Part shown: in pieces, positions 40,992 through 50,039 of the stretch
Numbering within the stretch: the first letter of the stretch is position 1
Layout: each line of letters begins with the position of its first letter
Source of the DNA: Undibacterium sp. Jales W-56
GTDB lineage: Bacteria; Pseudomonadota; Gammaproteobacteria; Burkholderiales; Burkholderiaceae_D
DNA length: 64,000 nt
Direction: 5' to 3'
Assembly (NCBI RefSeq): GCF_025548535.1
Contig: NZ_JAJLQW010000004.1
Coordinates: 1 to 64,000 of the forward strand
Notes under the pieces: model-generated
Seen by the model: the letters and a program-made list of their open reading frames with translations, nothing else
Databases searched by the model: none
Told to the model about the DNA's origin: nothing
Made by a program: the position numbers and the translations under genes

Positions 40992-42380
40992 CTACATCAT
41001 CCCCATGGCGCGCGGCAGCCACAACGACAGTCCCGGCCAATATGTGACAATCACCAGGAACACCAGCATCGTACATAGCCAGGGCATGACGGCGACCGTC
41101 AGTTCGGTGATGCTCATTTTAGAAATGCCGCTGGCGACGTAGAGATTCAGTCCGACCGGCGGATGACAGAGTCCGACCTCCATATTGGCGTCGATCAGGA
41201 TACCGAAATGCACGGAGTCGATGCCAAGACGAATGGCGGCAGGATGCAGAATCGGCGCCATGACGAGGATGATCGAGGATGGTTCCATCACGTTACCGGC
41301 TAACAGCAGCAGGATATTGGTAAAGAACAGGAAACCCGCGCGGCCCAGTTCTTTTCCGAGTATCCAGTCGGCCATCAGCTGCGGGATATTTTCATGCGCC
41401 ATCAGGAAGGAAAACAACACCGCGTTGGTAATGATATACAGCAGCATGGCTGACAATGCTGCCGAATTGACCAGGACCTTGGGGGTGTTGACGATCTTCA
41501 TGTCCTTATACACAAAAACCGAAATCAGGAAGGCGTACACTGCGCTCATCGCTGCCGCTTCGGTCGCCGTGAAAATACCGCTGTAGATACCGCCGATGAT
41601 GATCACTACCAGCAGCAATCCCCAGACGCTCTCGCGAAACGCTTTCCAACGTTCACCCCAGGTCGCCTTTTTCATGCGGGGGTAACCGTTTTTCCTGGCC
41701 AGGAACCAAGTAGTCGTGCATAACATCGCTGTCAGCAGCATGCCCGGGAACAAACCGGCGACGAACAAGGCGCCAATCGACGTATTGGTCGAGATCGCGT
41801 AGATCACTTTGGGAATCGACGGCAACATCAGGATGCCAAGCGAACCCGCCGTGATAATGACGCCGGCACCGAACTGTTTTGGGTAACCTTGCTTGACCAT
41901 CGCCGGCAAAATGATGGAGCCGATCGCGACCACGGTAGCGACGCTGGAGCCGCACACCAGCGCAAACATCGCACAGGAAATAATCCCGGCCAGAGCCAGT
42001 CCGCCATGCCAGTGACCGACCATGCTGGTAGCGAAATTGATCATCCGTTTGGCCACCCCGCCATGCGTCAGGAAATTACCAGCCAGGATAAAAAACGGGA
42101 TCGCCATGATCTCGAATTTTTCTATGCCGGTGAACAGTTTCAGTGCCACCGCTTCAATCGGTACCTGAGTCAGCAGGTACATGAACATCAGCACCGTCAG
42201 GCCGAGCGCAATGGAAACAGGAATGCCGGTCAGCATCAACGCAATCAGCAAGGCAAATACGATGCCGACTTTGCCAAACAGGCATAAGGACCCAAGTGCC
42301 AGGCCAATACCGATCAGGACGATGGTAGCGCGCTGCTTTGACATCTGCCTGATGCCGAGTGTATCCATCGTGGCACTCAT
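40992..42380 (-). CDS. dctM: TRAP transporter large permease DctM
   Basis: DctM is the ion-coupled transport subunit of a tripartite periplasmic transporter. The 462-residue membrane protein has about twelve helices. It carries family motifs such as PFFILAGNFLTHGGVAKRMI (about residues 95-114), CGSSVATVVAIGSI near 162-175, and LPSIPKVIYAISTNTSIGALFVAG near 205. It is somewhat longer than the usual 425 residues because of about 25 extra N-terminal residues. Its ATG overlaps the dctQ stop (TAATG). It belongs to dctP-dctQ-dctM. Confidence 0.93.
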   Translation of the reverse strand: MSATMDTLGIRQMSKQRATIVLIGIGLALGSLCLFGKVGIVFALLIALMLTGIPVSIALGLTVLMFMYLLTQVPIEAVALKLFTGIEKFEIMAIPFFILAGNFLTHGGVAKRMINFATSMVGHWHGGLALAGIISCAMFALVCGSSVATVVAIGSIILPAMVKQGYPKQFGAGVIITAGSLGILMLPSIPKVIYAISTNTSIGALFVAGLFPGMLLTAMLCTTTWFLARKNGYPRMKKATWGERWKAFRESVWGLLLVVIIIGGIYSGIFTATEAAAMSAVYAFLISVFVYKDMKIVNTPKVLVNSAALSAMLLYIITNAVLFSFLMAHENIPQLMADWILGKELGRAGFLFFTNILLLLAGNVMEPSSIILVMAPILHPAAIRLGIDSVHFGILIDANMEVGLCHPPVGLNLYVASGISKMSITELTVAVMPWLCTMLVFLVIVTYWPGLSLWLPRAMGMM

Positions 42381-43018
42381 TACACACCGCCTTTCATTGC
42401 AGTCGAAGCAGGTAATTGAACAGCGTTTTCTTCATCGCTCAAGCCTTCGACGTGGGCATGATCATGTTGCGGCAATTCGCCGGTGCGATAAAAGATGTAG
42501 GCCACCTGCAGAAAACGGAAACACATCAGGTAGGAGCCCATCCAGACCGCAGAATACACAGCCCAGGTCGGCCATTCGAGGTCCGGCGTGGTGGGACCTT
42601 CCGACAGATCGCCGGGATTCATCCCGAGTGCATGAACCAGGGCATAATGCATGCCGTTTTCCCATACAAAGGTCAAGCCCAGGGTGCCGATGATGCCGGT
42701 AAAAATTGCCCCGCATGTCAGCGCGGTGTACACAGTGGCATTACGCCACTCGGCGGGCAGGCGGACGACCAGCACATCGACGCCGACATGCACGCCGGCG
42801 CGCACGCCATACGCTGCGCCGAATTTTGCCATCCAGACGAACATGATGATGCACAGCTCCTGTGCCCAGCTAAAATGCAATGACAGCAGCCAATCCTGGA
42901 GCAGCGGAATACGGAAGCCCGTGCCGTAACGATGAAGTACCGAGACAAAAATGATGAACGTGGCGCCGCCCATGAGCATGGCGATAATCCACTCTTCCAG
43001 GTGATCGAGAAATTTCAT
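42380..43018 (-). CDS. dctQ: TRAP transporter small permease DctQ
   Basis: This 212-residue protein has four hydrophobic helices and the DctQ family pattern, with WAQELCIIMFVWMAKFGAAY at about residues 51-70 and GVRAGVHVGVDVLVVRLP following. It binds DctM and contacts the binding protein DctP. The C-terminal 30 residues are polar and rich in E, H and D, longer than in most homologues. It is translationally coupled to dctM and lies 119 bases after dctP. Confidence 0.92.
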   Translation of the reverse strand: MKFLDHLEEWIIAMLMGGATFIIFVSVLHRYGTGFRIPLLQDWLLSLHFSWAQELCIIMFVWMAKFGAAYGVRAGVHVGVDVLVVRLPAEWRNATVYTALTCGAIFTGIIGTLGLTFVWENGMHYALVHALGMNPGDLSEGPTTPDLEWPTWAVYSAVWMGSYLMCFRFLQVAYIFYRTGELPQHDHAHVEGLSDEENAVQLPASTAMKGGV

Positions 43019-43137
43019 AAGCCCTCTGCGGGTAAGTGTAAATGAGGCTCAGGTCCGAAAGCAGGCACGCGCAGCCCCTGCATCAGATGAGCAAATAAGA
43101 ATCGAAACGAAGGGAGCGCATGCCCCCTTTTACGATT

Positions 43138-44142
43138 TTATTTTTCGCCGGAAGACGCTGACAGCTTGCGGATCGACGCAATCAGGTCTTTGCCGATGCG
43201 GCCTTCCATCTCGGTCTGGACCGGCAACAAGGCTTTGCGCCATTCATTTTTCTCAGCCGGAGTCAATTCGTAGATCGTGGTTTTACCGGCTTTACGTATC
43301 GCGTCCAGAGCGCGGCCATTTTCCTGGTCGGCAATCGCGTTTGCATAAATCGTTGCATTCTTCATCGCCGACTCGAGTTCGGTACGGATATCGGCCGGCA
43401 GGCTATCCCAGAATTTCTTATTGACGATGACGGCATAACCAAGGTAGCCGTGATTGGATACGGTGACATGCTTCTGGACCTCATGCATTTTTTGCGTGTA
43501 CATATTCGATGGCGGATTTTCCGTACCATCGACTACGCCGGTTTGCAGCGCCTGATACACCTCGGAGAATGCCAGCACTTGCGGATTGGCGCCGAGCGCA
43601 CGCATCTCCGCATCCAACACTTTGGATGACTGGATACGCATCTTCAAACCTTTAAAATCGGCCGGCGTGCGCAAGGGTTTGTTGGCTGACATGATCTTGA
43701 AACCGTTATCCCAGAAGGCCAGTCCGGTGATGCCTTTTGGTTCGAGTTTTTTTAACAGCGCTTTACCGATAGGGCCTTCGGTAACCTGATGCAAGGTATC
43801 TTTAAACGGGAAGATATACGGCAGATCGAATACTTCGAATTCTTTGACGCCAAGCGGGCCGAATTTCGCCAGCGACGGCGCCAGCATTTGCACTGCGCCC
43901 AATTGCAAGGCTTCCAGCTCTTCTTTATCCTTGTACAGCGTACTATTTGGATACAGTTCGACTTTGACGCGGCCTTTGGTATTTTTTTCAGCGAGTTCTT
44001 TAAAGCGTTCTGCGGCTTTGCCTTTCGGCGTATCGTTCGCTACTACATGGCTGAATTTGATCACGATCGGTGCCTGCGCAAATGCTGCGCCACTGACTAC
44101 CGATGCCAGCAGCAGGGAACACCATAGGGATGTGAGTTTCAT
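43138..44142 (-). CDS. dctP: TRAP transporter substrate-binding protein, C4-dicarboxylate type
   Basis: This 334-residue periplasmic protein has a signal peptide (ending SGAAFAQA near residue 23) and the DctP fold. The substrate-gripping region GLKMRIQSSKVLDAEMRALG (about residues 143-162, with the conserved Arg for a carboxylate) and DGTENPPSNMYTQKMHEVQK (about 196-215) match the C4-dicarboxylate subgroup. Succinate, fumarate or malate are probable. The linked dctS-dctR regulators support this. It is first in the dctPQM operon and diverges from dctS. Confidence 0.92.
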   Translation of the reverse strand: MKLTSLWCSLLLASVVSGAAFAQAPIVIKFSHVVANDTPKGKAAERFKELAEKNTKGRVKVELYPNSTLYKDKEELEALQLGAVQMLAPSLAKFGPLGVKEFEVFDLPYIFPFKDTLHQVTEGPIGKALLKKLEPKGITGLAFWDNGFKIMSANKPLRTPADFKGLKMRIQSSKVLDAEMRALGANPQVLAFSEVYQALQTGVVDGTENPPSNMYTQKMHEVQKHVTVSNHGYLGYAVIVNKKFWDSLPADIRTELESAMKNATIYANAIADQENGRALDAIRKAGKTTIYELTPAEKNEWRKALLPVQTEMEGRIGKDLIASIRKLSASSGEK

Positions 44143-44215
44143 TTTAGTCTCCGGAAAATTATAAGGATCTTACTTTTATGCAGCGATTATTCGTTGGCCG
44201 GGTAGTTCAGGCAAC

Positions 44216-44229
44216 TGTGGATAACCACA
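44216..44229. promoter_or_regulatory. Palindrome in the dctP-dctS gap
   Basis: TGTGGATAACCACA is a perfect palindrome with 5-bp arms in the 143-base divergent gap. It is a candidate DctR operator. Its left part equals a DnaA box (TGTGGATAA), which is probably a coincidence. Confidence 0.35.
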
Positions 44230-44285
44230 ATCATCCGCTAATACAACAGATGACTGACTAGGTTTGACGACGTTACACTAGCAGG

Positions 44286-46301
44286 ATGATGAAAACCTCC
44301 GCAAAATCCCGAGCCTGGCCGAATCAGCGATGGCGCTGGCTATTACCGATCTTACTGGTCAGCTTATTCGTTACCACCTTGATCTGGCTCCCCTGGCAAG
44401 CGCAAAGGATGGAGGCCAATGAACGGCAAGAGCAATTGATCGCGGATACTTTGTGGGTAGAACAAGCGATCCAGTTTCAATTGGGGCGCGATGAAGAAAT
44501 GTTGCGCCAGATCGGCACGGAAATCAGCGCGGGAAAACTATCGCCGCCACTGGTGCGTGAGCGCTTTAAGACGCTATTGAAAAGCAATCGGGAGATACAG
44601 CGCATTGTCTGGTTCGACCATCATGATGTTGTAGTCGCGTCGACCGCCGATACTGCGACCGACCCCAGCCAGCGCAAGCCAGTTTCAGAACCGCCAGAAT
44701 TCAATGCAGCAGAGATCGATCGCAAATTACGCTGCCTGGCACCGGTGGCAGACCAGGCAAATAAAAAAACCTATCTGATGAGTTGCCAGATCCCCTTGAT
44801 CAACGCCAATCGTCGCGTCGGCAGCATCGTCGTCACGTATTATCTGTCCGGCATACTGGAAGAAATGGTGCCATGGTGGTTCGCGCAGGAAAACGAAATC
44901 TCGATTATCGATCTCGATGAAAAAATCTATGCCAAACGTTCCTCCGGCGGTCCGGGTAAAAATGTCTACACCCACAATCGCGCACTCGACCTGCCTAACG
45001 TCACACTGATGCTGCGCACCAATAGCAATAAGAGCGAGCCGAAACTGCTCTCCAATTTGCTGGTGCTATCGGTCATCCTGCTATCGATCGGTTTGATCTG
45101 GAGCCTGCTCGCGCTATGGCGCGATATCAATCGCCGCCTGGCCGCAGAAGGTGCGCTGCGCCAGCAAGTCTCGTTCAGGACCGCGATGGAGAATTCGCTG
45201 ATCACCGGTTTGCGCGCGCGCGACATGGAAGGCCGGCTCACCTATGTGAATCCGGCGTTTTGCAAAATGGTCGAGCATCCGGCGGAGAATATCGTCGGAC
45301 GATTGCCGCCCATGCCGTATTGGGCGCCCGAGGCGTATGAAGAATATCGCCAGCGGTTTACGCAATTGCTGGCGGGTACGGTGCCATCAGAAGGCTTTGA
45401 GACGATTTATCAACGCGCCAGCGGTGAGCGTTTTCCGGTATTGATTTATGAGTCGCCACTGGTCAACGACAACGGCGTGCAGACCGGCTGGATGAGTTCG
45501 ATTCTGGATATCTCGGAATTAAAACGCGCGCAGGAACTGGCCCGCCAGCAGCAAGAGATGCTACATGCCAGCGCCCGCCTCGCGACCATGGGCGAGATGG
45601 CGTCGATACTCGCGCATGAGCTGAATCAACCGCTGGCGGCGATTTCGAGTTACACCACCGGCGCCATCAATCTGCTGCAATCCGATCACAGCAATCCCGA
45701 CGACAAGCAATTGCTGTTGAGTGCCTTGGATAAGGCCAATGCACAAGCGCAGCGTGCCGGGCAGATCATTCGCAGCGTGCATGAGTTCGTCAAAAAGCGC
45801 GAAGCGACTCGCGAGCCGGTTGATATGGCAGTCCTGATGCAAAGCGTGATGCCGCTGGTTGAATTACAGGCGCAAACCACGTACGTCAAAATCCAGTATG
45901 CGATTGCCGAGCGCCTGCCCCTGGTGCAGGCAGACCGGCTGCTGCTGGAGCAGGTGATCCTGAACCTGACCCGCAATGCCATCGAATCCATGCAAAATAA
46001 TCCGCCCGAGCTATGCGTGCTGCGCATCGTGGTCAGGCAGGAGTCCGGCTGTAGCGCGGAACAAAAACCGGTTGCGCAGGCTGTCAGCCATTGCATCGTG
46101 GTCGAAGTAATCGATCGCGGTCATGGCATTTCGGCAGAAATCGCAGCGCAACTATTTTCACCGTTTTTCTCGACCAAATCGGGGGGCATGGGGATGGGAT
46201 TGAACATCTGCCGCACGGCCATTGAGTTCCACGGCGGCCAGCTCAGTCATCAGGACAATCCCGCTGGTGGTACTATCTTCAGGTTTTCGCTGCCTGTTTA
46301 A
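44286..46301 (+). CDS. dctS: C4-dicarboxylate sensor histidine kinase
   Basis: This 671-residue membrane kinase has an N-terminal transmembrane helix (about residues 16-34), a periplasmic sensor domain to about 255, a second helix (LLVLSVILLSIGLIWSLLAL) and a PAS domain at about 295-415. A HisKA domain follows with the phosphorylated His in ASILAHELNQPLAA near 442. The HATPase domain has NLTRNAIESM, DRGHGI and GMGMGLNICR. The layout matches DctS of Rhodobacter. Two adjacent ATGs (44286, 44289) are possible starts. The response regulator gene follows, separated by a 280-base gap holding a repeat. It diverges from dctPQM, which it probably switches on when dicarboxylates are outside. Confidence 0.9.
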   Translation: MMKTSAKSRAWPNQRWRWLLPILLVSLFVTTLIWLPWQAQRMEANERQEQLIADTLWVEQAIQFQLGRDEEMLRQIGTEISAGKLSPPLVRERFKTLLKSNREIQRIVWFDHHDVVVASTADTATDPSQRKPVSEPPEFNAAEIDRKLRCLAPVADQANKKTYLMSCQIPLINANRRVGSIVVTYYLSGILEEMVPWWFAQENEISIIDLDEKIYAKRSSGGPGKNVYTHNRALDLPNVTLMLRTNSNKSEPKLLSNLLVLSVILLSIGLIWSLLALWRDINRRLAAEGALRQQVSFRTAMENSLITGLRARDMEGRLTYVNPAFCKMVEHPAENIVGRLPPMPYWAPEAYEEYRQRFTQLLAGTVPSEGFETIYQRASGERFPVLIYESPLVNDNGVQTGWMSSILDISELKRAQELARQQQEMLHASARLATMGEMASILAHELNQPLAAISSYTTGAINLLQSDHSNPDDKQLLLSALDKANAQAQRAGQIIRSVHEFVKKREATREPVDMAVLMQSVMPLVELQAQTTYVKIQYAIAERLPLVQADRLLLEQVILNLTRNAIESMQNNPPELCVLRIVVRQESGCSAEQKPVAQAVSHCIVVEVIDRGHGISAEIAAQLFSPFFSTKSGGMGMGLNICRTAIEFHGGQLSHQDNPAGGTIFRFSLPV

Positions 46302-46309
46302 TTGGTTAA

Positions 46310-46501
46310 GGCTTACGCAAAAAACCCCCTAACCACCGAGACACAGAGGAAAGGCAAGAGTAACAAGCTCTACGGAACGTTGATCTAAAAATGAACCCGC
46401 AAGCTGGGTGCGCCTTTTGGCACGAAATGCCTCTGAAAGCCTCATCTCGCTTGCGGGTTCAATATGGGCTTAGGTAAACAGTTTTCCGTTTTGCTAAATC
46501 C
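46310..46501. repeat. Modular MITE-like repeat, copy 3
   Basis: The ends GGCTTACGCAAAAA and CGTTTTGCTAAATCCC are degenerate. Module A (CCACCGAGACACAGAGG and on, from about 46330) and module B (46392-46461, TGAACCCGCA...TGCGGGTTCA) have the same order as copy 2. It separates dctS from dctR. Confidence 0.65.
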
Positions 46502-46580
46502 CTGTTTGTATTTCGGTATTCTAAAAAAACCAAAAGAGAGCGGTCACGCTCCCGCCAAAAATCCTTCGGAGACTGAGCTT

Positions 46581-47171
46581 ATGCTGCACATTGTGGATGA
46601 TGAAGATGCCGTCAGGGACGCACTGTCCTGGCTGGCGCGCTCGCGAAATATTGCAGCGACCAGCTACGGCTCCGCCGAAAAATTTTTATCCGCACTCGAG
46701 CATCCCCTGCAATTCGACCCGCAAGGCGATTGCCTGCTATTAGATGTACGGATGCCCGGCATCAGCGGCACCGCCTTGTTCGACATGCTGGCAACACGCC
46801 AGCTGACGCGCCGCTTGCCGGTGATTTTTTTAACCGGACATGGCGATGTGCCGATGGCCGTCGACACATTGAAGCGCGGTGCCTTCGATTTTTTTGAAAA
46901 GCCGTTTAACGACAACAAACTCATGGACCGGGTTCAGGAAGCGCTGGCGCAATCGCGCGAAGCCGGCGCCTCGGCGGCGATCCATGAGCGCCTCGCGACT
47001 TTGTCGGCTCGTGAACGTGAAGTGCTCGACCTGATCCTGCTCGGCAAGATGAACAAGGTGATCGCCGATCAACTCGGCATCAGCATGCGCACGGTCGAAG
47101 TGCACAGGGCGCATATCTTCGACAAGATGCAGGTCAAAACTGCGGTCGAATTAGCTGGCTTGCTGAAGTAG
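46581..47171 (+). CDS. dctR: Response regulator, FixJ/NarL type
   Basis: This 196-residue protein has a receiver domain (acidic residues in IVDDEDA, phosphoacceptor Asp in LLLDVRMPG near residue 57, Lys in FFEKPF near 107). A LuxR-type helix-turn-helix follows (LSAREREVLDLILLGKMNKV, about 137-156, then RTVEVHRAHIFDKM). This FixJ-like build matches Rhodobacter DctR, not the sigma54-dependent DctD. The frame opens at 46464, but GGAG sits nine bases before the ATG at 46581. It should activate dctPQM after phosphorylation by DctS. Confidence 0.9.
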   Translation: MLHIVDDEDAVRDALSWLARSRNIAATSYGSAEKFLSALEHPLQFDPQGDCLLLDVRMPGISGTALFDMLATRQLTRRLPVIFLTGHGDVPMAVDTLKRGAFDFFEKPFNDNKLMDRVQEALAQSREAGASAAIHERLATLSAREREVLDLILLGKMNKVIADQLGISMRTVEVHRAHIFDKMQVKTAVELAGLLK

Positions 47172-47177
47172 GTTTCA

Positions 47178-47340
47178 GGACTTAGATAAATAGCGAGAGC
47201 ATATATAAAATCGTTCACCACAAAGACGCCGGGCCACAGAGGAAAAGCAGGAGAAATACCGCTCTGTCATGTTCTGCTTTATTTTCTCGCGGTTTTCTCT
47301 GTGCCTCTGTGTTAAGAGGTTTTCGTTTTTGCATACGTCC
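47178..47340. repeat. Modular MITE-like repeat, copy 4 (two A modules, no B)
   Basis: GGACTTAGATAAATAG at the left and CGTTTTTGCATACGTCC at the right are family ends. Inside, CACCACAAAGACGCC...CCACAGAGG and the inverted TTCTCTGTGCCTCTGTG face each other, so the copy is one long inverted repeat. Confidence 0.6.
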
Positions 47341-47391
47341 TTGCTTGGGTGCCGGCCATTCGTAGTTATACGCATACTCTTTTCATTTTAT

Positions 47392-47455
47392 GGGGAGTAT
47401 AGTTAAATACAATGCCTTTTCCGCTTATTTTACGGCGCACATAAAATATACTCCC
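47392..47455. repeat. GGGAGTATA/TATACTCCC inverted element
   Basis: Nine-base inverted ends flank an AT-rich stretch with a CCGC...GGCG core. The right end contains TATACT, which may be the -10 box of the permease gene 22 bases downstream. Confidence 0.4.
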
Positions 47456-47476
47456 ATCCAGTAAGCGTATCTACCC

Positions 47477-48367
47477 ATGTCTGTAGCCACCCTCCTCGTC
47501 CCTGATTTTGCCCTCATCGTACTGGGCTTTTTGCTCGCCCGCTTTGCGAATTGGGGCGGCCATTTTTGGGCCGGCGTGGAAAAAATTGTGTACTACCTGA
47601 TGTTCCCGGCACTGCTGTTTTATACCACTTCGCGCACGCCGTTCAACTTCACGGCCACCGGTCATTTTCTGCAAATCGCCTTCATCGCGACCGCCTGCGG
47701 CATGGGACTCGGCTCTCTCGCCAAATATTTTTTCAACAGCGCACCCAGGGTGTTTGAGTCCGGTGTGCAAACCGCATTTCGCTTCAACTCGTACATCGCG
47801 CTGGCGCTGGCATCGCGCCTCGCTGGCGATCAGGGCACGGCATTGATGGCATTGCTGATCGGCTTTCTGGTCCCCTTGTGCAATATGGCAGCGGTGTATG
47901 CGCTCGCCCACAATAGCGGCAAACTCCTGCTCGAAATCGCCAGGAATCCGCTGGTGATCGGCACTGCGTCCGGCGTCATCGTCAATCTGTGTCAGATCCC
48001 GGTACACGAGGCGATCAATGCGACCTTGTCGCGTCTGGGCAACGCCTCGATTGCGCTCGGCCTGCTGGCGGTCGGCGCTGGCATGCGCTTGTCGGCGCTG
48101 CATCAGGCCAAGGGAATGGCGAGTTATTTCCTGACCATCAAGTTAATCGTGCTGCCGCTGATCGCGCTGCTGCTTGGTCGCTGGATGCAACTGCCTGTGC
48201 TGCAATTGCAAATCGTGGTGATTTTTTGCGCCCTGCCAACCGCTTCAAGCGCCTATGTGCTGGCGGCACGCATGGGGGGCAATGCGCCGTTTGTCGCCTT
48301 CCTGATATCGGCCAGCACCATGCTGTCGGCGATGACGCTGCCGTTCTGGTTATCTCTGGCGCATTAA
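47477..48367 (+). CDS. AEC family permease
   Basis: This 296-residue inner membrane protein is of the auxin efflux carrier/AEC family and has about ten helices in two inverted halves. Typical segments are KIVYYLMFPALLFYTTSRTP (about residues 36-55), GVQTAFRFNSYIALALASRL near 95-114, and CALPTASSAYVLAARMGGN near 252-270. Bacterial members export or import small carboxylates such as malate or malonate, so it could complement the nearby dicarboxylate TRAP system. That link is inferred from position. It converges with queG, ten bases apart. Confidence 0.85.
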   Translation: MSVATLLVPDFALIVLGFLLARFANWGGHFWAGVEKIVYYLMFPALLFYTTSRTPFNFTATGHFLQIAFIATACGMGLGSLAKYFFNSAPRVFESGVQTAFRFNSYIALALASRLAGDQGTALMALLIGFLVPLCNMAAVYALAHNSGKLLLEIARNPLVIGTASGVIVNLCQIPVHEAINATLSRLGNASIALGLLAVGAGMRLSALHQAKGMASYFLTIKLIVLPLIALLLGRWMQLPVLQLQIVVIFCALPTASSAYVLAARMGGNAPFVAFLISASTMLSAMTLPFWLSLAH

Positions 48368-48377
48368 ATAATTTTGC

Positions 48378-49493
48378 CTAAGATTCAACGCCATGCTGTT
48401 GCAAGGCCCAAATGACATGCTCGCGGACCAGCCCGGACGGATGCTGCAACTGTGCTTGCAGTGCCTGCACGATGGCCGCGTCGCCGCGCATGCTGCCTGC
48501 GGCATTCCCCAGTCCGACCGCGAGATTGCGCAGCCAGCGCTGATGTCCTATGCGACGTATCGGGCTGCCTTCAAGATAGCGCATGAACTGCGCTTCGCTC
48601 CACGCAAACAGGTTCACCATACTGGCATGGTCGAGACCGTTGCGTACGTCGAAATCATCGACGCTGGCTTGCTGCGCGAATTTATTCCAGGGACAAAATA
48701 ACTGGCAATCATCGCAGCCATACACGCGATTGCCGATCAAAGGCCGCAGCTCGACCGGGATACTGCCGTGCAGCTCTATCGTGAGATACGAAATGCAACG
48801 CCGCGCATCGAGCTGATATGGCGCGATGATCGCCCGGGTCGGACAGACATCGATGCACGCGCGGCATTGTCCGCAATGGTCGCTGACAGGCGTATCGACC
48901 GGCAAAGGAATATCGACCAGAATTTCGCCGAGAAAAAACATCGAGCCGACATCGCGATTCAGCAACAAGGTATGTTTGCCGCGCCAGCCTATCCCCGCCT
49001 TGGCCGCCAGTTCGACTTCCAGCACCGGTGCCGAATCGGTAAACACCCGATAACCGAGCGCGCCTATCCTGGCTTCGATTTTTTCAGCGAGTTGCTGCAG
49101 GCGATTGCGCAATACCTTGTGATAATCGCGGCCGCGCGCATACACTGAAATCACGGCGGTATCCGCCACCTGCATTTGCGCCCGCTCTTTGACTCGCCAA
49201 TCGGCGTCGCCGCTTTTCGGCAAATAATTCATACGGGCAGAGATCACCCGTACCGTTCCCGGCACCAGTTCCGCCGGGCGGGCCCGCTTCATGCCGTGGG
49301 CCGCCATATACGCCATCTCGCCGTGATGACCGGCAGCGAGCCAGGCTTGCAAACCCGGCTCGGCGTGACTCAGGTCGATGCCGGCAATGCCCAGCTCCGC
49401 AAAACCGAGCTGCTTGCCCCAGGCTTTGATCTCCTGCGTCAGCGCCGCCAAATCGGCTTGCTCTCGCGATCGTTCGTGCGCATCTTCGTACAT
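48378..49493 (-). CDS. queG: Epoxyqueuosine reductase
   Basis: QueG reduces epoxyqueuosine in tRNA to queuosine with cobalamin. The 371-residue protein has two [4Fe-4S] motifs, CGQCRACIDVCPTRAI (about residues 203-218) and CDDCQLFCPWNKFA (about 259-272), and a cobalamin-binding N-terminal domain (YLPKSG, SVYARGRDYHKVLRNRL). C-terminal HEAT-like helices include RWLRNLAVGLGNA. The start at 49493 is accepted from the frame and its N-terminus (KAWGKQLGFAELGIAG). It diverges from tsaE. Confidence 0.95.
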   Translation of the reverse strand: MYEDAHERSREQADLAALTQEIKAWGKQLGFAELGIAGIDLSHAEPGLQAWLAAGHHGEMAYMAAHGMKRARPAELVPGTVRVISARMNYLPKSGDADWRVKERAQMQVADTAVISVYARGRDYHKVLRNRLQQLAEKIEARIGALGYRVFTDSAPVLEVELAAKAGIGWRGKHTLLLNRDVGSMFFLGEILVDIPLPVDTPVSDHCGQCRACIDVCPTRAIIAPYQLDARRCISYLTIELHGSIPVELRPLIGNRVYGCDDCQLFCPWNKFAQQASVDDFDVRNGLDHASMVNLFAWSEAQFMRYLEGSPIRRIGHQRWLRNLAVGLGNAAGSMRGDAAIVQALQAQLQHPSGLVREHVIWALQQHGVES

Positions 49494-49553
49494 TAATGAC
49501 TTCCGACGCGGTATGATGTGTGATGAAATTTCATGTTTAACGTGTTACGGCAA

Positions 49554-50039
49554 ATGTCTCATTATAAAACGACCCTGGCGGATGAAGCCGCTACGCAAGC
49601 ACTGGGCAAGCGCCTCGCCTTACATCTGCGCGCCGGTTTCAGCATCTATCTGCATGGCGATCTGGGGGCCGGCAAAACCGCTCTGGCCCGCGCCCTGCTG
49701 CATGCGGCTGGTCATCAAGGTCATGTAAAAAGTCCGACTTATAACCTGGTTGAAATTTATCAAGTCCAGCTACAGGGGCAAGACGTCAAGATCATGCATT
49801 TTGATCTGTATCGCATGACTAGCCCAGAAGAATTTTTAGAAGCCGGTTTCCGCGAAGAATTCAATGAGCGCACCGTCTGTATTATCGAATGGCCGGAAAA
49901 AGCCGCAGGCATCTTGCCGCCCGCCGATCTGCATATCTTTTTACGCATCGCGGGTCATGGCCGTGAGGTAGAATTGCAAGCCTTGTCTGACAAAGGTAAT
50001 GAATGTTTAGCAAAACTGAATTTCGCTCCCAACCTGTAA
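49554..50039 (+). CDS. tsaE: tRNA threonylcarbamoyladenosine synthesis ATPase TsaE
   Basis: TsaE is the ATPase that resets the TsaB-TsaD complex in t6A synthesis. Walker A is GDLGAGKTAL (about residues 38-47 from this start), followed by VKSPTYNLVE and HFDLYRMTSPEEF (about 83-95), all typical. The ATG at 49554 (MSHYKTTLAD, 161 residues) aligns better with the family than the one at 49533, but neither has a strong ribosome binding site. It overlaps amiC by 37 bases, a common tsaE-amiC arrangement. Confidence 0.94.
   Translation: MSHYKTTLADEAATQALGKRLALHLRAGFSIYLHGDLGAGKTALARALLHAAGHQGHVKSPTYNLVEIYQVQLQGQDVKIMHFDLYRMTSPEEFLEAGFREEFNERTVCIIEWPEKAAGILPPADLHIFLRIAGHGREVELQALSDKGNECLAKLNFAPNL

Noticed and set aside
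44216-44224. DnaA box TGTGGATAA as a sign of a replication origin
   Set aside because: It is single, part of a symmetric palindrome, and none of dnaA, dnaN, gyrB or further boxes is near.
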